This document shows positions 1 to 6,355 of a stretch of DNA of 8,528 nt, one piece after another. The translations under genes and the position numbers were made by a program. The DNA is from an uncultured Bacteroidales bacterium (GTDB lineage: Bacteria; Bacteroidota; Bacteroidia; Bacteroidales; Paludibacteraceae): NCBI GenBank assembly GCA_937886455.1, contig CALGCU010000294.1, positions 1 through 8,528 of the forward strand, given 5' to 3'. Numbering within the stretch: position 1 is the stretch's first letter; each line of letters begins with the position of its first letter. The notes beneath the pieces were generated by a model. It was not told the DNA's origin. It ran no database searches and saw nothing but the letters and a program-made list of their open reading frames with translations.

Positions 1-9
1 CTCTTACTT

Positions 10-64
10 ATTACGTACTATTTACGTAGGATATACGTAGGATATACGTAGGATATACGTAGGA
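10..64. repeat. Five tandem 11-bp repeats centred on TACGTA
   Basis: The unit TATACGTAGGA occurs three times exactly (32-42, 43-53, 54-64), once with one mismatch (21-31) and once degenerately (10-20). The palindrome TACGTA is intact in all five, starting at 12, 23, 34, 45 and 56, so the spacing is exactly 11 bp, close to one helical turn. The array ends about 60 bp upstream of the -33 element of the aspS promoter. Conservation of the palindrome even in the degenerate copy would fit a protein-binding array, but a neutral minisatellite is equally possible. Function is not known. Confidence 0.85.
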
Positions 65-65
65 T

Positions 66-91
66 TCTTATCATATCAATATCTTATCATA
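66..91. repeat. Pair of 10-bp direct repeats TCTTATCATA
   Basis: The sequence TCTTATCATA occurs at 66-75 and again at 82-91, a 16-bp period, immediately after the TACGTA array and upstream of the aspS promoter. The surroundings are AT-rich, so chance is a real possibility. It could equally be a pair of operator half-sites. Confidence 0.5.
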
Positions 92-123
92 CTCCCTAAT
101 CAATCATTAAACTTATTGGTTCA

Positions 124-155
124 TTTGTTTCTCCGCTTACTTTTTACTACCTTTG
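124..155 (+). promoter_or_regulatory. Bacteroidetes-type sigma-ABfr promoter of aspS
   Basis: A -33 element TTTG (124-127) lies 20 bp before a perfect -7 element TACCTTTG (148-155), matching the known Bacteroidetes consensus TTTG-N19-21-TAnnTTTG. Transcription would start near 160-163, giving a leader of about 25 nt before the ATG at 186. The fit supports 186 as the aspS start, because the in-frame TTG at 153 falls inside the -7 box and could not be in the mRNA. Confidence 0.75.
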
Positions 156-185
156 CCAATAATTTGTCTATTTAGATTTAAAGGT

Positions 186-1946
186 ATGTATAGAACAAGA
201 ACATGTGGTGACCTTCGTATTGAAAATGTAAATGAGAAGGTTACATTAGCAGGATGGGTACAACGCGTTCGCAAAATGGGCGGAATGGCATTTGTAGATT
301 TGCGAGACAGATATGGTATTACACAATTGGCCTTTAACCAAGAAGTAAATGCTGACTTGTGTGAACAAGCAAATCGACTCGGAAGAGAGTATGTAATTCA
401 AGTCACAGGATTAGTCGCTGAAAGATATAGCAAAAACGCTAACATGCCTACAGGAGACATTGAGATTATTGTAGATGAACTCAATGTGTTAAATCGCTCA
501 GAAATACCACCTTTTACTATTGAAGATGATACAGATGGAGGAGATGATATACGAATGAAATATCGCTATCTTGATTTGCGACGTAATGCGGTAAGAAAAA
601 ACCTGGAACTCCGTCACAAGATGACAATGGAAGTGCGCCGTTACCTGGATAGTAAAGGATTTTTAGAAGTAGAAACCCCAATGTTGATAGGTTCCACTCC
701 GGAAGGTGCACGTGACTTTGTGGTCCCATCTCGCATGAATCCGGGTCAGTTTTATGCTCTACCTCAATCACCTCAAACATTGAAACAACTATTAATGGTG
801 AGTGGGTTTGACAGATACTTCCAAATTGTTAAGTGTTTCCGCGATGAAGACTTACGTGCAGACCGTCAGCCTGAATTTACACAAATTGACTGCGAAATGT
901 CATTTGTGGAACAAGAAGACGTCATTTCATTGTTCGAGGGTATGGCTAAACACTTATTTGCCACACTGCGTGGCGTGAATATTGTGGACAGTTTTCCTCG
1001 CATGTCATGGGCTGATGCCATGAAGTATTATGGTAGCGACAAACCTGATATACGTTTTGATATGAAGTTTGTAGAACTGATGAACGTACTCAAAGGTTAT
1101 GGCTTTGCTGTATTTGATAATGCCGAGTATATTGGTGGTATTTGTGCTAAAGGTGCTGCATCATACACTCGCAAACAACTTGATCAACTAACTGAATTTG
1201 TGAAACGTCCTCAAATTGGCGCAAAGGGACTTGTATATGCTCGTGTGGAAGCTGATGGTCAGGTAAAGTCAAGTGTAGATAAATTTTACACGCAAGAGGT
1301 GTTACAACAAATGAAAGAATGTTTTGATGCACAACCGGGAGACTTAATCCTGATTTTAAGTGGTGATGATACAAACAAAACCCGTAAACAATTATGTGAA
1401 TTGAGACTTGAGATGGGTAATCAATTGGGATTGCGCGACAAAAACACTTTTGCATGTTTATGGGTTGTGGACTTCCCAATGTTTGAATGGAGTGAGGAAG
1501 AAGGTCGCTTGATGGCAATGCATCATCCGTTTACACATCCGAAAGATGAAGATATACCTTTATTAGATACCAATCCGGCTGCAGTAAGAGCAGATGCATA
1601 TGACATGGTAATAAATGGTGTAGAAGTAGGAGGAGGATCTATTCGTATTCATGATGCTGAACTCCAAGCTAAGATGTTTGAAATATTAGGATTCACACCT
1701 GAAAAAGCACAAGAACAATTTGGCTTCTTGATGAATGCCTTCAAATATGGTGCTCCTCCTCATGGGGGATTGGCTTATGGACTGGATCGCTGGGTTAGTT
1801 TATTTGCAGGTTTGGATAGTATTCGTGATTGTATAGCATTCCCCAAAAACAATTCCGGTAGAGATGTGATGTTAGAAGCTCCGGCAGCGTTGGATGCTAA
1901 ACAACTGGATGAATTACAAATAAAACTTGACTTAAAAACTGTATAA
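186..1946 (+). CDS. aspS: Aspartate--tRNA ligase (AspRS), bacterial type
   Basis: Class II aminoacyl-tRNA synthetase that activates aspartate with ATP and charges tRNA(Asp) in the cytoplasm. The 586-residue length is normal for the bacterial form. Reading from Met at 186 gives the typical N-terminus MYRTRTCGDL and an OB-fold anticodon-binding domain (about 1-105). Then come the catalytic core with QSPQTLKQLL (194-203), motif 2 around FRDEDLRADRQPEFTQID (218-235), the bacterial GAD insertion (about 270-410), and motif 3 GGLAYGLDR (527-535). The frame is open upstream to a TTG at 153, but that codon lies in the promoter -7 box and adds 11 residues unlike the family, so ATG 186 was chosen. It appears monocistronic, with its own promoter and a hairpin after the stop. 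Whether it is discriminating or also charges tRNA(Asn) cannot be decided here. Confidence 0.97.
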   Translation: MYRTRTCGDLRIENVNEKVTLAGWVQRVRKMGGMAFVDLRDRYGITQLAFNQEVNADLCEQANRLGREYVIQVTGLVAERYSKNANMPTGDIEIIVDELNVLNRSEIPPFTIEDDTDGGDDIRMKYRYLDLRRNAVRKNLELRHKMTMEVRRYLDSKGFLEVETPMLIGSTPEGARDFVVPSRMNPGQFYALPQSPQTLKQLLMVSGFDRYFQIVKCFRDEDLRADRQPEFTQIDCEMSFVEQEDVISLFEGMAKHLFATLRGVNIVDSFPRMSWADAMKYYGSDKPDIRFDMKFVELMNVLKGYGFAVFDNAEYIGGICAKGAASYTRKQLDQLTEFVKRPQIGAKGLVYARVEADGQVKSSVDKFYTQEVLQQMKECFDAQPGDLILILSGDDTNKTRKQLCELRLEMGNQLGLRDKNTFACLWVVDFPMFEWSEEEGRLMAMHHPFTHPKDEDIPLLDTNPAAVRADAYDMVINGVEVGGGSIRIHDAELQAKMFEILGFTPEKAQEQFGFLMNAFKYGAPPHGGLAYGLDRWVSLFAGLDSIRDCIAFPKNNSGRDVMLEAPAALDAKQLDELQIKLDLKTV

Positions 1947-1957
1947 TCCAATAATAT

Positions 1958-1994
1958 ATGAAGGTATGTCGTTTACTTTGCGACATGCCTTCAT
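1958..1994 (+). terminator. Hairpin terminator after aspS
   Basis: A 14-bp stem pairs ATGAAGGTATGTCG (1958-1971) with CGACATGCCTTCAT (1981-1994) around a 9-nt loop, with one G-U pair. It starts 11 bp after the aspS stop. The 3' side has only a weak T-rich tail (TTGCTAATTAT), so it may act as a terminator, an mRNA 3'-end stabiliser, or both. It also isolates aspS from the permease cluster 44 bp further on. Confidence 0.7.
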
Positions 1995-2037
1995 TTGCTA
2001 ATTATCTATATTATTCATCCATTTTACTTATTGATGT

Positions 2038-3432
2038 ATGGGAAAAAACGAACAACAAGAATTCAAGAAAAGTCTTCGACCCGTTGATGTGTGGGGTCTG
2101 GCATTAGGTGCCATAATTGGTTGGGGTTGCTTTGTACTCCCTGGTAACTCATTTTTGCCTAAGGCTGGTCCTGGTGGAATGGCACTTGGGATGCTTGCTG
2201 GTGGTCTATTGATTTTAGTAATTAGCATCAGCTATGGTTATTTAATTCGCCGTTTTCCTGTCTCTGGAGGCGAATTTATATATGCAAAAACTGCCTTTGG
2301 AAAAACTCATGCTTTTATATGTGGATGGTTTTTAGTGTTAGCTTATTGGTCATTAGTTCCACTAAACGGCACTGCCTTAGCACTTATTAGCCGTTATTTA
2401 TTCCCAGGTATTATTCAAGTTGGTAAACTATATGAAGTGGCTGGTTGGGATGTGTATTTGGGTGAAGTGGCTGTGGCATCATTTTTCTTAATTCTCTTAG
2501 CCCTCCTTAACATTCGTGGAGTAAAAAGTGCAGGATGGACGCAAACTACCATTGCTTTAGGATTGGTTTCTACAATTCTCTTGCTGACTGCGTTAATTCT
2601 TATTGGTGGAGTAGAATGGGGGAATATAAACCCACTATTTCAAAAAGGTCAGCCGTGGCATAGTAGTGTACTTGCTATTGTTGCTATGGCGCCGTGGGCA
2701 TTTATTGGATTTGACTGTATTCCTCAAGCAGCAGAAGAATATAGTTTCTCTCACCACAAATCCCGTAATTTAATGATTAGTGCCATTGCAGTGGCAGCTG
2801 TTTTATACATATGTGTTAATACCATCACCGCTGTTGGTCTTAAGCCTTGGCAAGAATTACTCAATGAGAAGCCATTCTGGGCTACCGGTTTAGTAATAGA
2901 GGAACGCTTAGGAAAAATAGGCTTAGTGATATTGGGCGTTTCTATGTTCTGCGCTGTTATTTCTGGTATTAATGCATTTTTTATTTCAACATCTCGTTTG
3001 ATGTATGCCATGGCTCAAGAACATGCATTACCAAAGATGTTCGGAAGGTTGCATCATAAATTTGCCACTCCGGTTTCTGCAATCATATTTGTACTTATAT
3101 TAGCTTTAGTAGCTCCATGGTTTGGTAGAGAAGTTTTAGGTTGGATTGTCGATATGACATCAGTGGGAGGAGCTATAGGATTCCTTTACACATGTGCTTC
3201 TGCAGTTATATTATCTTATAAGCAAAAAGAATATTCATATACTATAGCAGGAGTGATAGGAACAATTATCTCGCTTGGTTTCCTACTGTTATTACTCATT
3301 CCGGGAAGTCCTGGCTTTTTATACAAGCAAGCTTTCTTCTGTTTAGGAATATGGGTTTTATTAGGTATAGTATTTTATATAGTTATTTATCCTAAATACA
3401 TAAAGAAAAGTAATTATGAAAGAATTAATTGA
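2038..3432 (+). CDS. APC-superfamily amino acid permease
   Basis: Predicted inner-membrane secondary transporter of amino acids or related amines; the exact substrate cannot be read from sequence. The protein has 464 residues and about twelve hydrophobic helices, roughly at 16-36, 46-70, 92-120, 141-160, 169-192, 208-232, 244-266, 288-318, 345-361, 370-394, 401-422 and 431-451. Helix 1 carries the family hallmark GAIIGWGCFVLPG (24-36), the glycine-rich unwound segment that binds the substrate backbone in APC transporters. Helix 6 carries the matching GFDCIPQAAEE (224-234). The start is an ATG with no clear Shine-Dalgarno, usual for Bacteroidetes. It heads a close-packed cluster, and its last 17 bp overlap the acyltransferase gene, which suggests translational coupling. 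Nothing indicates truncation. Family assignment is firm; substrate is open. Confidence 0.9.
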   Translation: MGKNEQQEFKKSLRPVDVWGLALGAIIGWGCFVLPGNSFLPKAGPGGMALGMLAGGLLILVISISYGYLIRRFPVSGGEFIYAKTAFGKTHAFICGWFLVLAYWSLVPLNGTALALISRYLFPGIIQVGKLYEVAGWDVYLGEVAVASFFLILLALLNIRGVKSAGWTQTTIALGLVSTILLLTALILIGGVEWGNINPLFQKGQPWHSSVLAIVAMAPWAFIGFDCIPQAAEEYSFSHHKSRNLMISAIAVAAVLYICVNTITAVGLKPWQELLNEKPFWATGLVIEERLGKIGLVILGVSMFCAVISGINAFFISTSRLMYAMAQEHALPKMFGRLHHKFATPVSAIIFVLILALVAPWFGREVLGWIVDMTSVGGAIGFLYTCASAVILSYKQKEYSYTIAGVIGTIISLGFLLLLLIPGSPGFLYKQAFFCLGIWVLLGIVFYIVIYPKYIKKSNYERIN

Positions 3433-4357
3433 ACCAATAGCACCGGAAGTGTTAATGAGTGAGTTAACACCTGAACGTCTTTTACGTAAAACTAATAAGG
3501 CTGATAATGAAATTTATGTAGTGACGGCTGCTCAGGCTCCTAATGTCATGAAAGAGATTGGTCGTTTGCGTGAATATACATTCCGTTTGGCTGGTGCTGG
3601 AACAGGAAAGGATTGTGATGTGGACCGTTTTGATATGGAAGATCCAGCGTGCCACCAACTTTTAGTATGGAATCCGGAAGCAAAAGAGATAATTGGTGGA
3701 TATCGTTTTACATACGGTAATAGGGTGTCATTTTATCCTAATGGACAACCTAATATTAATAGTGAGCATTTATTTGATTTTTCAGAAAAGTTCTGTAAAG
3801 AGTATTTGCCATATATGATAGAAATGGCACGTGCTTGGGTTCAACCGAAATATCAATCGGCACAAATGGGAAGAAAGAGCTTATTTGCTTTGGATAATTT
3901 GTGGGATGGAATTGGTGCTATTGTGGCCACTAATCCTGACGTTCGCTATTTAGCAGGTAAAGTGTCTGTTTATTCCACAACTCCGCAACTACCGCGTAAT
4001 GCTATCCTGTATTTCTTACACAAATCATTTGGAGATAGAGAAAACTTGATTACCGGTAAATGGGCATTAGAATATACTCCTGAGGAGGTGGAATTTTATG
4101 AAAATCTTTTTACTGGTGCTACATATCAAGAGAATTACAAGATACTTAATAATTTTGTAAAAGAGCAAGGTGAGCATATTCCGCCACTGATTCACTCATA
4201 CATTGAATTATCATCATCAATGAAGACTTTTGGTACATGTTTTGATGCTGATTTTGGTGATGTATATGACACAGCAATGATTATTACTATTGCAGACATC
4301 TATCCAGCTAAAAAGGAGCGTTACGTAGAGTCATACTTGAAACAAAAACAAGCATAG
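3416..4357 (+). CDS. GNAT-fold N-acyltransferase, OlsB/GlsB ('hemolysin') type
   Basis: A 313-residue soluble protein with the pattern of the Acetyltransf_5 group, which includes OlsB (ornithine lipid) and Bacteroides GlsB (glycine lipid) acyl-ACP:amino acid N-acyltransferases. Visible marks are RLREYTFRLAGAGTG (50-64), an Asp-rich DCDVDRFD (66-73), QLLVWNPEAKEIIGGYRF (81-98; beta strands and the YR step), and the EMARAWVQPKYQ segment (136-147) corresponding to the E-L-G-R-x-x-V-x-P-x-Y motif. The C-terminal third is less recognisable. Such enzymes transfer a fatty acyl group from acyl-ACP to an amine. No OlsA/PlsC-like O-acyltransferase is adjacent, so a complete lipid pathway is not shown and the substrate is uncertain. 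It overlaps the permease by 17 bp and lies 4 bp before the divIC-like gene. The gene symbol is left empty because OlsB/GlsB-type paralogues cannot be separated by eye. Confidence 0.75.
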   Translation: MKELIEPIAPEVLMSELTPERLLRKTNKADNEIYVVTAAQAPNVMKEIGRLREYTFRLAGAGTGKDCDVDRFDMEDPACHQLLVWNPEAKEIIGGYRFTYGNRVSFYPNGQPNINSEHLFDFSEKFCKEYLPYMIEMARAWVQPKYQSAQMGRKSLFALDNLWDGIGAIVATNPDVRYLAGKVSVYSTTPQLPRNAILYFLHKSFGDRENLITGKWALEYTPEEVEFYENLFTGATYQENYKILNNFVKEQGEHIPPLIHSYIELSSSMKTFGTCFDADFGDVYDTAMIITIADIYPAKKERYVESYLKQKQA

Positions 4358-4361
4358 ACAG

Positions 4362-4673
4362 ATGAGTCGTTTACAAGATATAAAAGATAAGATAAAGACT
4401 ATCCCCCGATCTTGGATGTGGGGGATAGTTATTTGCTTCTCGCTTGTTTATATCGCTTTTCTTGATGAACACAGTTGGGTGAATCGTCTTACATACAAGC
4501 GTAAATTGAAACATTTGGAAAAAGAATTAGAGTATTATCAAAACGAGTTGGCATCCGATATGCGTAAATTAAACGAGTTAAAGTCTAACGACAGTAACTT
4601 AGTAAAATTCGCTCGTGAAGAATACTACATGAAACGTCCTAATGAAGATATTTATTTGATTGAAGAAGAATGA
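4362..4673 (+). CDS. DivIC/FtsB-like septum formation initiator
   Basis: Small bitopic division protein of 103 residues. A short basic cytoplasmic N-terminus (1-17) precedes one membrane helix (about 18-34, WMWGIVICFSLVYIAF). A periplasmic coiled coil follows (about 46-75, rich in K, E and L heptads), and then the family tail LVKFAREEYYMKRPNEDIYL (80-99), matching the ARE-x-x-x-x-x-x-P-x-E signature of DivIC/FtsB. Known members bridge the divisome through FtsL and FtsQ and help switch on septal peptidoglycan synthesis. It begins 4 bp after the acyltransferase stop, and its stop overlaps the start of the next gene as ATGA, so it is inside an operon. A perfect inverted repeat sits within codons near its start. 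Identification rests on architecture and tail motif and is quite secure. Confidence 0.88.
   Translation: MSRLQDIKDKIKTIPRSWMWGIVICFSLVYIAFLDEHSWVNRLTYKRKLKHLEKELEYYQNELASDMRKLNELKSNDSNLVKFAREEYYMKRPNEDIYLIEEE
4398..4429 (+). repeat. Perfect 10-bp inverted repeat inside the divIC-like gene
   Basis: ACTATCCCCC (4398-4407) and GGGGGATAGT (4420-4429) are exact reverse complements around a 12-nt loop, and are GC-rich in an AT-rich gene. They fall about 40 nt into the divIC-like coding sequence, spanning codons for TIPRSWMWGIV. A T-rich stretch TTATTT follows at once. It could form a stable mRNA hairpin that tunes translation or causes partial termination, or it may be a coincidence of Ile-Pro and Trp-Gly codons. 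Confidence 0.6.
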
Positions 4674-4999
4674 AACAACAACCTTCCTTTATACTCACAT
4701 TCTTGTATTCCTGCTTATTATTCGTGGGAGCTATATTGGCATTCTTCTCAATAGCTGCTGCCCCGTATGTATTTGCAGTGGGAACTTTAATGGTGTTGTT
4801 TGAGGTTTTGCTACAAATGTATCATTCAAAAGGGAAAGATATTCGCCAAAAAAGACAAGGACGCTTACGATTAGTAAATGTACTAATGTTAGGATTCGCT
4901 GCCTATTACATGTTTATTGAAAATAATTCATGGGTTGTCTTCCTACTTATATATGCATTGACAACTCTCTTTTTGTCCTATAGGACTCCCGAAAATTAA
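4670..4999 (+). CDS. Small four-helix membrane protein of unknown function
   Basis: A 109-residue very hydrophobic protein that I cannot assign to a named family. Four membrane segments are visible (about 8-28, 31-50, 67-83, 86-104). A strongly basic loop between helices 2 and 3 (KGKDIRQKRQGRLR, 54-67) suggests, by the positive-inside rule, that the loop and both termini are cytoplasmic. No catalytic motif is apparent. Its ATG overlaps the stop of the divIC-like gene by 4 bp (ATGA), so it is probably translated by re-initiation and made together with that protein, hinting at an envelope or division role. It is the last gene of the plus-strand cluster, followed by a short convergent region. 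That it is a real gene is supported by the coupling and membrane architecture; function is unknown. Confidence 0.8.
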   Translation: MKQQPSFILTFLYSCLLFVGAILAFFSIAAAPYVFAVGTLMVLFEVLLQMYHSKGKDIRQKRQGRLRLVNVLMLGFAAYYMFIENNSWVVFLLIYALTTLFLSYRTPEN

Positions 5000-5009
5000 T
5001 TAAGGAAAT

Positions 5010-5025
5010 AATAATAATTATTATT
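5010..5025. terminator. AT-only palindrome between convergent operons
   Basis: A perfect 16-bp palindrome of A and T only (ATAATAAT/ATTATTAT, centre between 5017 and 5018) lies in the 58 bp separating the ends of the plus-strand cluster and folA. Its position suits a shared, bidirectional transcription stop, but an all-AT stem is weak. The label is by position more than by structure. Confidence 0.35.
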
Positions 5026-5057
5026 GACCTATACTCCTAATAATTTCTTTTTGTACA

Positions 5058-5546
5058 CTATATTCTAACCCATTCTTCAAAAGAGTAGGGGTGTGCATGT
5101 TTTTCATCTGGGGTATAGTCCTCTTGTGCTACTTTTTTCCATCCTGAAGGATTAATTTTTGGGAAGAATGTATCAGCATCATTCCATGTATGATGAATTC
5201 GTGTGAGGTATAACTTTTCTACAAGTGGTAAGAAAGTCTTGTAGATAGTGCCACCTCCTATAATGAAATTCTCTTGGTCCTGATTAAGCAAAGAAAGTAA
5301 ATCTTCTATAGAATGAACTATTTCAACACCTTCTTCACAATCCCATTTTTGTGTAGATAGCACAATGTTACGGCGTTTAGGAAGAGGACGTTTGGGTAAT
5401 GATAAATAAGTTTTTCTCCCCATTACTATAGTATGTCCTTCTGTAATCTGCTTGAAGTGTTTCAAGTCATTAGGAAGATGGCACAAGAGTTGGTTATCTT
5501 GTCCAATAGCATAGTGATTGTCTATGGCAACAATAATAGATAGCAT
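5058..5546 (-). CDS. folA: Dihydrofolate reductase
   Basis: Reduces 7,8-dihydrofolate to tetrahydrofolate with NADPH in the cytoplasm. The 162-residue length fits chromosomal DHFRs (E. coli 159). Visible family marks are AIG (13-15) and the proton-relay Asp27 within LPNDLKHFK (24-32). GRKTYLSLP (43-51) contributes to NADPH binding, RPLPKRRN (53-60) carries the Arg that grips the folate glutamate tail, and GGGTIY is the dinucleotide loop. Compared with E. coli numbering, Trp22 is replaced by Cys22 (codon TGC at 5483-5481), while Asp27 and Phe31 are kept. The gene starts 5 bp after the thyA stop and is last in the operon, matching metabolic coupling, since ThyA consumes methylene-THF and releases the DHF this enzyme recycles. 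Confidence 0.96.
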   Translation of the reverse strand: MLSIIVAIDNHYAIGQDNQLLCHLPNDLKHFKQITEGHTIVMGRKTYLSLPKRPLPKRRNIVLSTQKWDCEEGVEIVHSIEDLLSLLNQDQENFIIGGGTIYKTFLPLVEKLYLTRIHHTWNDADTFFPKINPSGWKKVAQEDYTPDEKHAHPYSFEEWVRI

Positions 5547-5551
5547 ATTCT

Positions 5552-6346
5552 TTACACTGCGACTACTCCCTTGATGTGGGGATGTGGGTCATAATTGATG
5601 AGTTGAAAATCTTCGTATTTGAAGTCAAAAATATTGTTTATTTCTGGATTGATTAGCATTTGTGGGAGTGGGCGAGGTTCACGTGTAAGTTGTAATTTCA
5701 CTTGCTCTAAATGATTGCTGTAGATATGTGCATCGCCCAATGTGTGTATAAAATCTCCCGCTTTTAGTCCTGTTACTTGTGCCATCATCTGAAGCAAAAG
5801 AGCATAAGAGGCTATATTAAATGGAACTCCTAAGAATATGTCAGCACTGCGTTGGTAGAGTTGTAAACTTAGACGGCCATCTGCTACATAGAACTGAAAG
5901 AAAGCATGACATGGAGGCAAATTCATTTTGTCAAGGTCGGCTACATTCCATGCGCTCACGATAATGCGGCGCGAATCAGGATTGTTTTTTATTGTATTTA
6001 CTGCTTCGCTAATTTGGTCTATGCTACCACCATTATAATCCGGCCATGAGCGCCATTGGTATCCGTATATATGTCCTAAGTTACCATCTTCATCAGCCCA
6101 TTCATTCCAAATTCTCACTCCGTTCTCTTGTAGATATTGTACATTTGTATCCCCTTTGAGAAACCAAAGTAGTTCATGAATGATTGACTTGAGATGTAAT
6201 TTCTTTGTAGTTAGACAAGGGAAACCGTCTTCAAGATTAAATCGCATTTGATGTCCGAATACACTTATGGTTCCTGTTCCGGTTCGGTCTTCTTTATATA
6301 CTCCCTCTGTGAGTACTCTTTCTAATAAGTCGAGATATTGTTTCAT
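5552..6346 (-). CDS. thyA: Thymidylate synthase (folate-dependent, ThyA type)
   Basis: Converts dUMP and 5,10-methylene-THF to dTMP and DHF as a cytoplasmic homodimer. The 264 residues align without gaps with E. coli ThyA. Arg21 lies in DRTGTG, and the dimer-partner phosphate ligands Arg126-Arg127 lie in SRRIIVSAWN. The catalytic Cys146 lies in LPPCHAFFQFYV, Arg166, Ser167 and Asp169 in YQRSADIFLGVPFN, Asn177 follows, and His207 and Tyr209 lie in HTLGDAHIYSNH. All catalytic residues I could check are present. The C-terminal end is IKGVVAV where the E. coli protein ends in PVAI; this tail closes the active site and the Val ending is a mild variant. It starts 9 bp after the stop of the PorE-like gene and ends 5 bp before folA, so it is co-directional and probably co-transcribed with both. 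Confidence 0.98.
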   Translation of the reverse strand: MKQYLDLLERVLTEGVYKEDRTGTGTISVFGHQMRFNLEDGFPCLTTKKLHLKSIIHELLWFLKGDTNVQYLQENGVRIWNEWADEDGNLGHIYGYQWRSWPDYNGGSIDQISEAVNTIKNNPDSRRIIVSAWNVADLDKMNLPPCHAFFQFYVADGRLSLQLYQRSADIFLGVPFNIASYALLLQMMAQVTGLKAGDFIHTLGDAHIYSNHLEQVKLQLTREPRPLPQMLINPEINNIFDFKYEDFQLINYDPHPHIKGVVAV

Positions 6347-6355
6347 CTGTGTTGC

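Noticed and set aside
1..64. CRISPR array
   Set aside because: The repeats are 11 bp with no spacers, so they are a tandem repeat array and not CRISPR.
153..185. Eleven-residue N-terminal extension of AspRS from TTG 153
   Set aside because: The codon lies in the -7 box, and the extra residues do not resemble the family, which starts at MYRTRTCGDL.
517..1518. Minus-strand open frames inside aspS (517-780, 1147-1518)
   Set aside because: They lie wholly antisense to a well-conserved gene and have no family resemblance or plausible start context.
1995..2037. Bacteroidetes promoter for the permease cluster
   Set aside because: A TTTG is present at 1994-1997, but no TAnnTTTG follows at the right distance; the nearest candidates (TATATTAT, TTACTTATTG) have the wrong match or spacing. 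A promoter may exist but cannot be supported.
2028..3011. Minus-strand open frames inside the permease (2028-2228, 2751-3011)
   Set aside because: Low-complexity antisense translations of membrane-helix codons, with no independent support.
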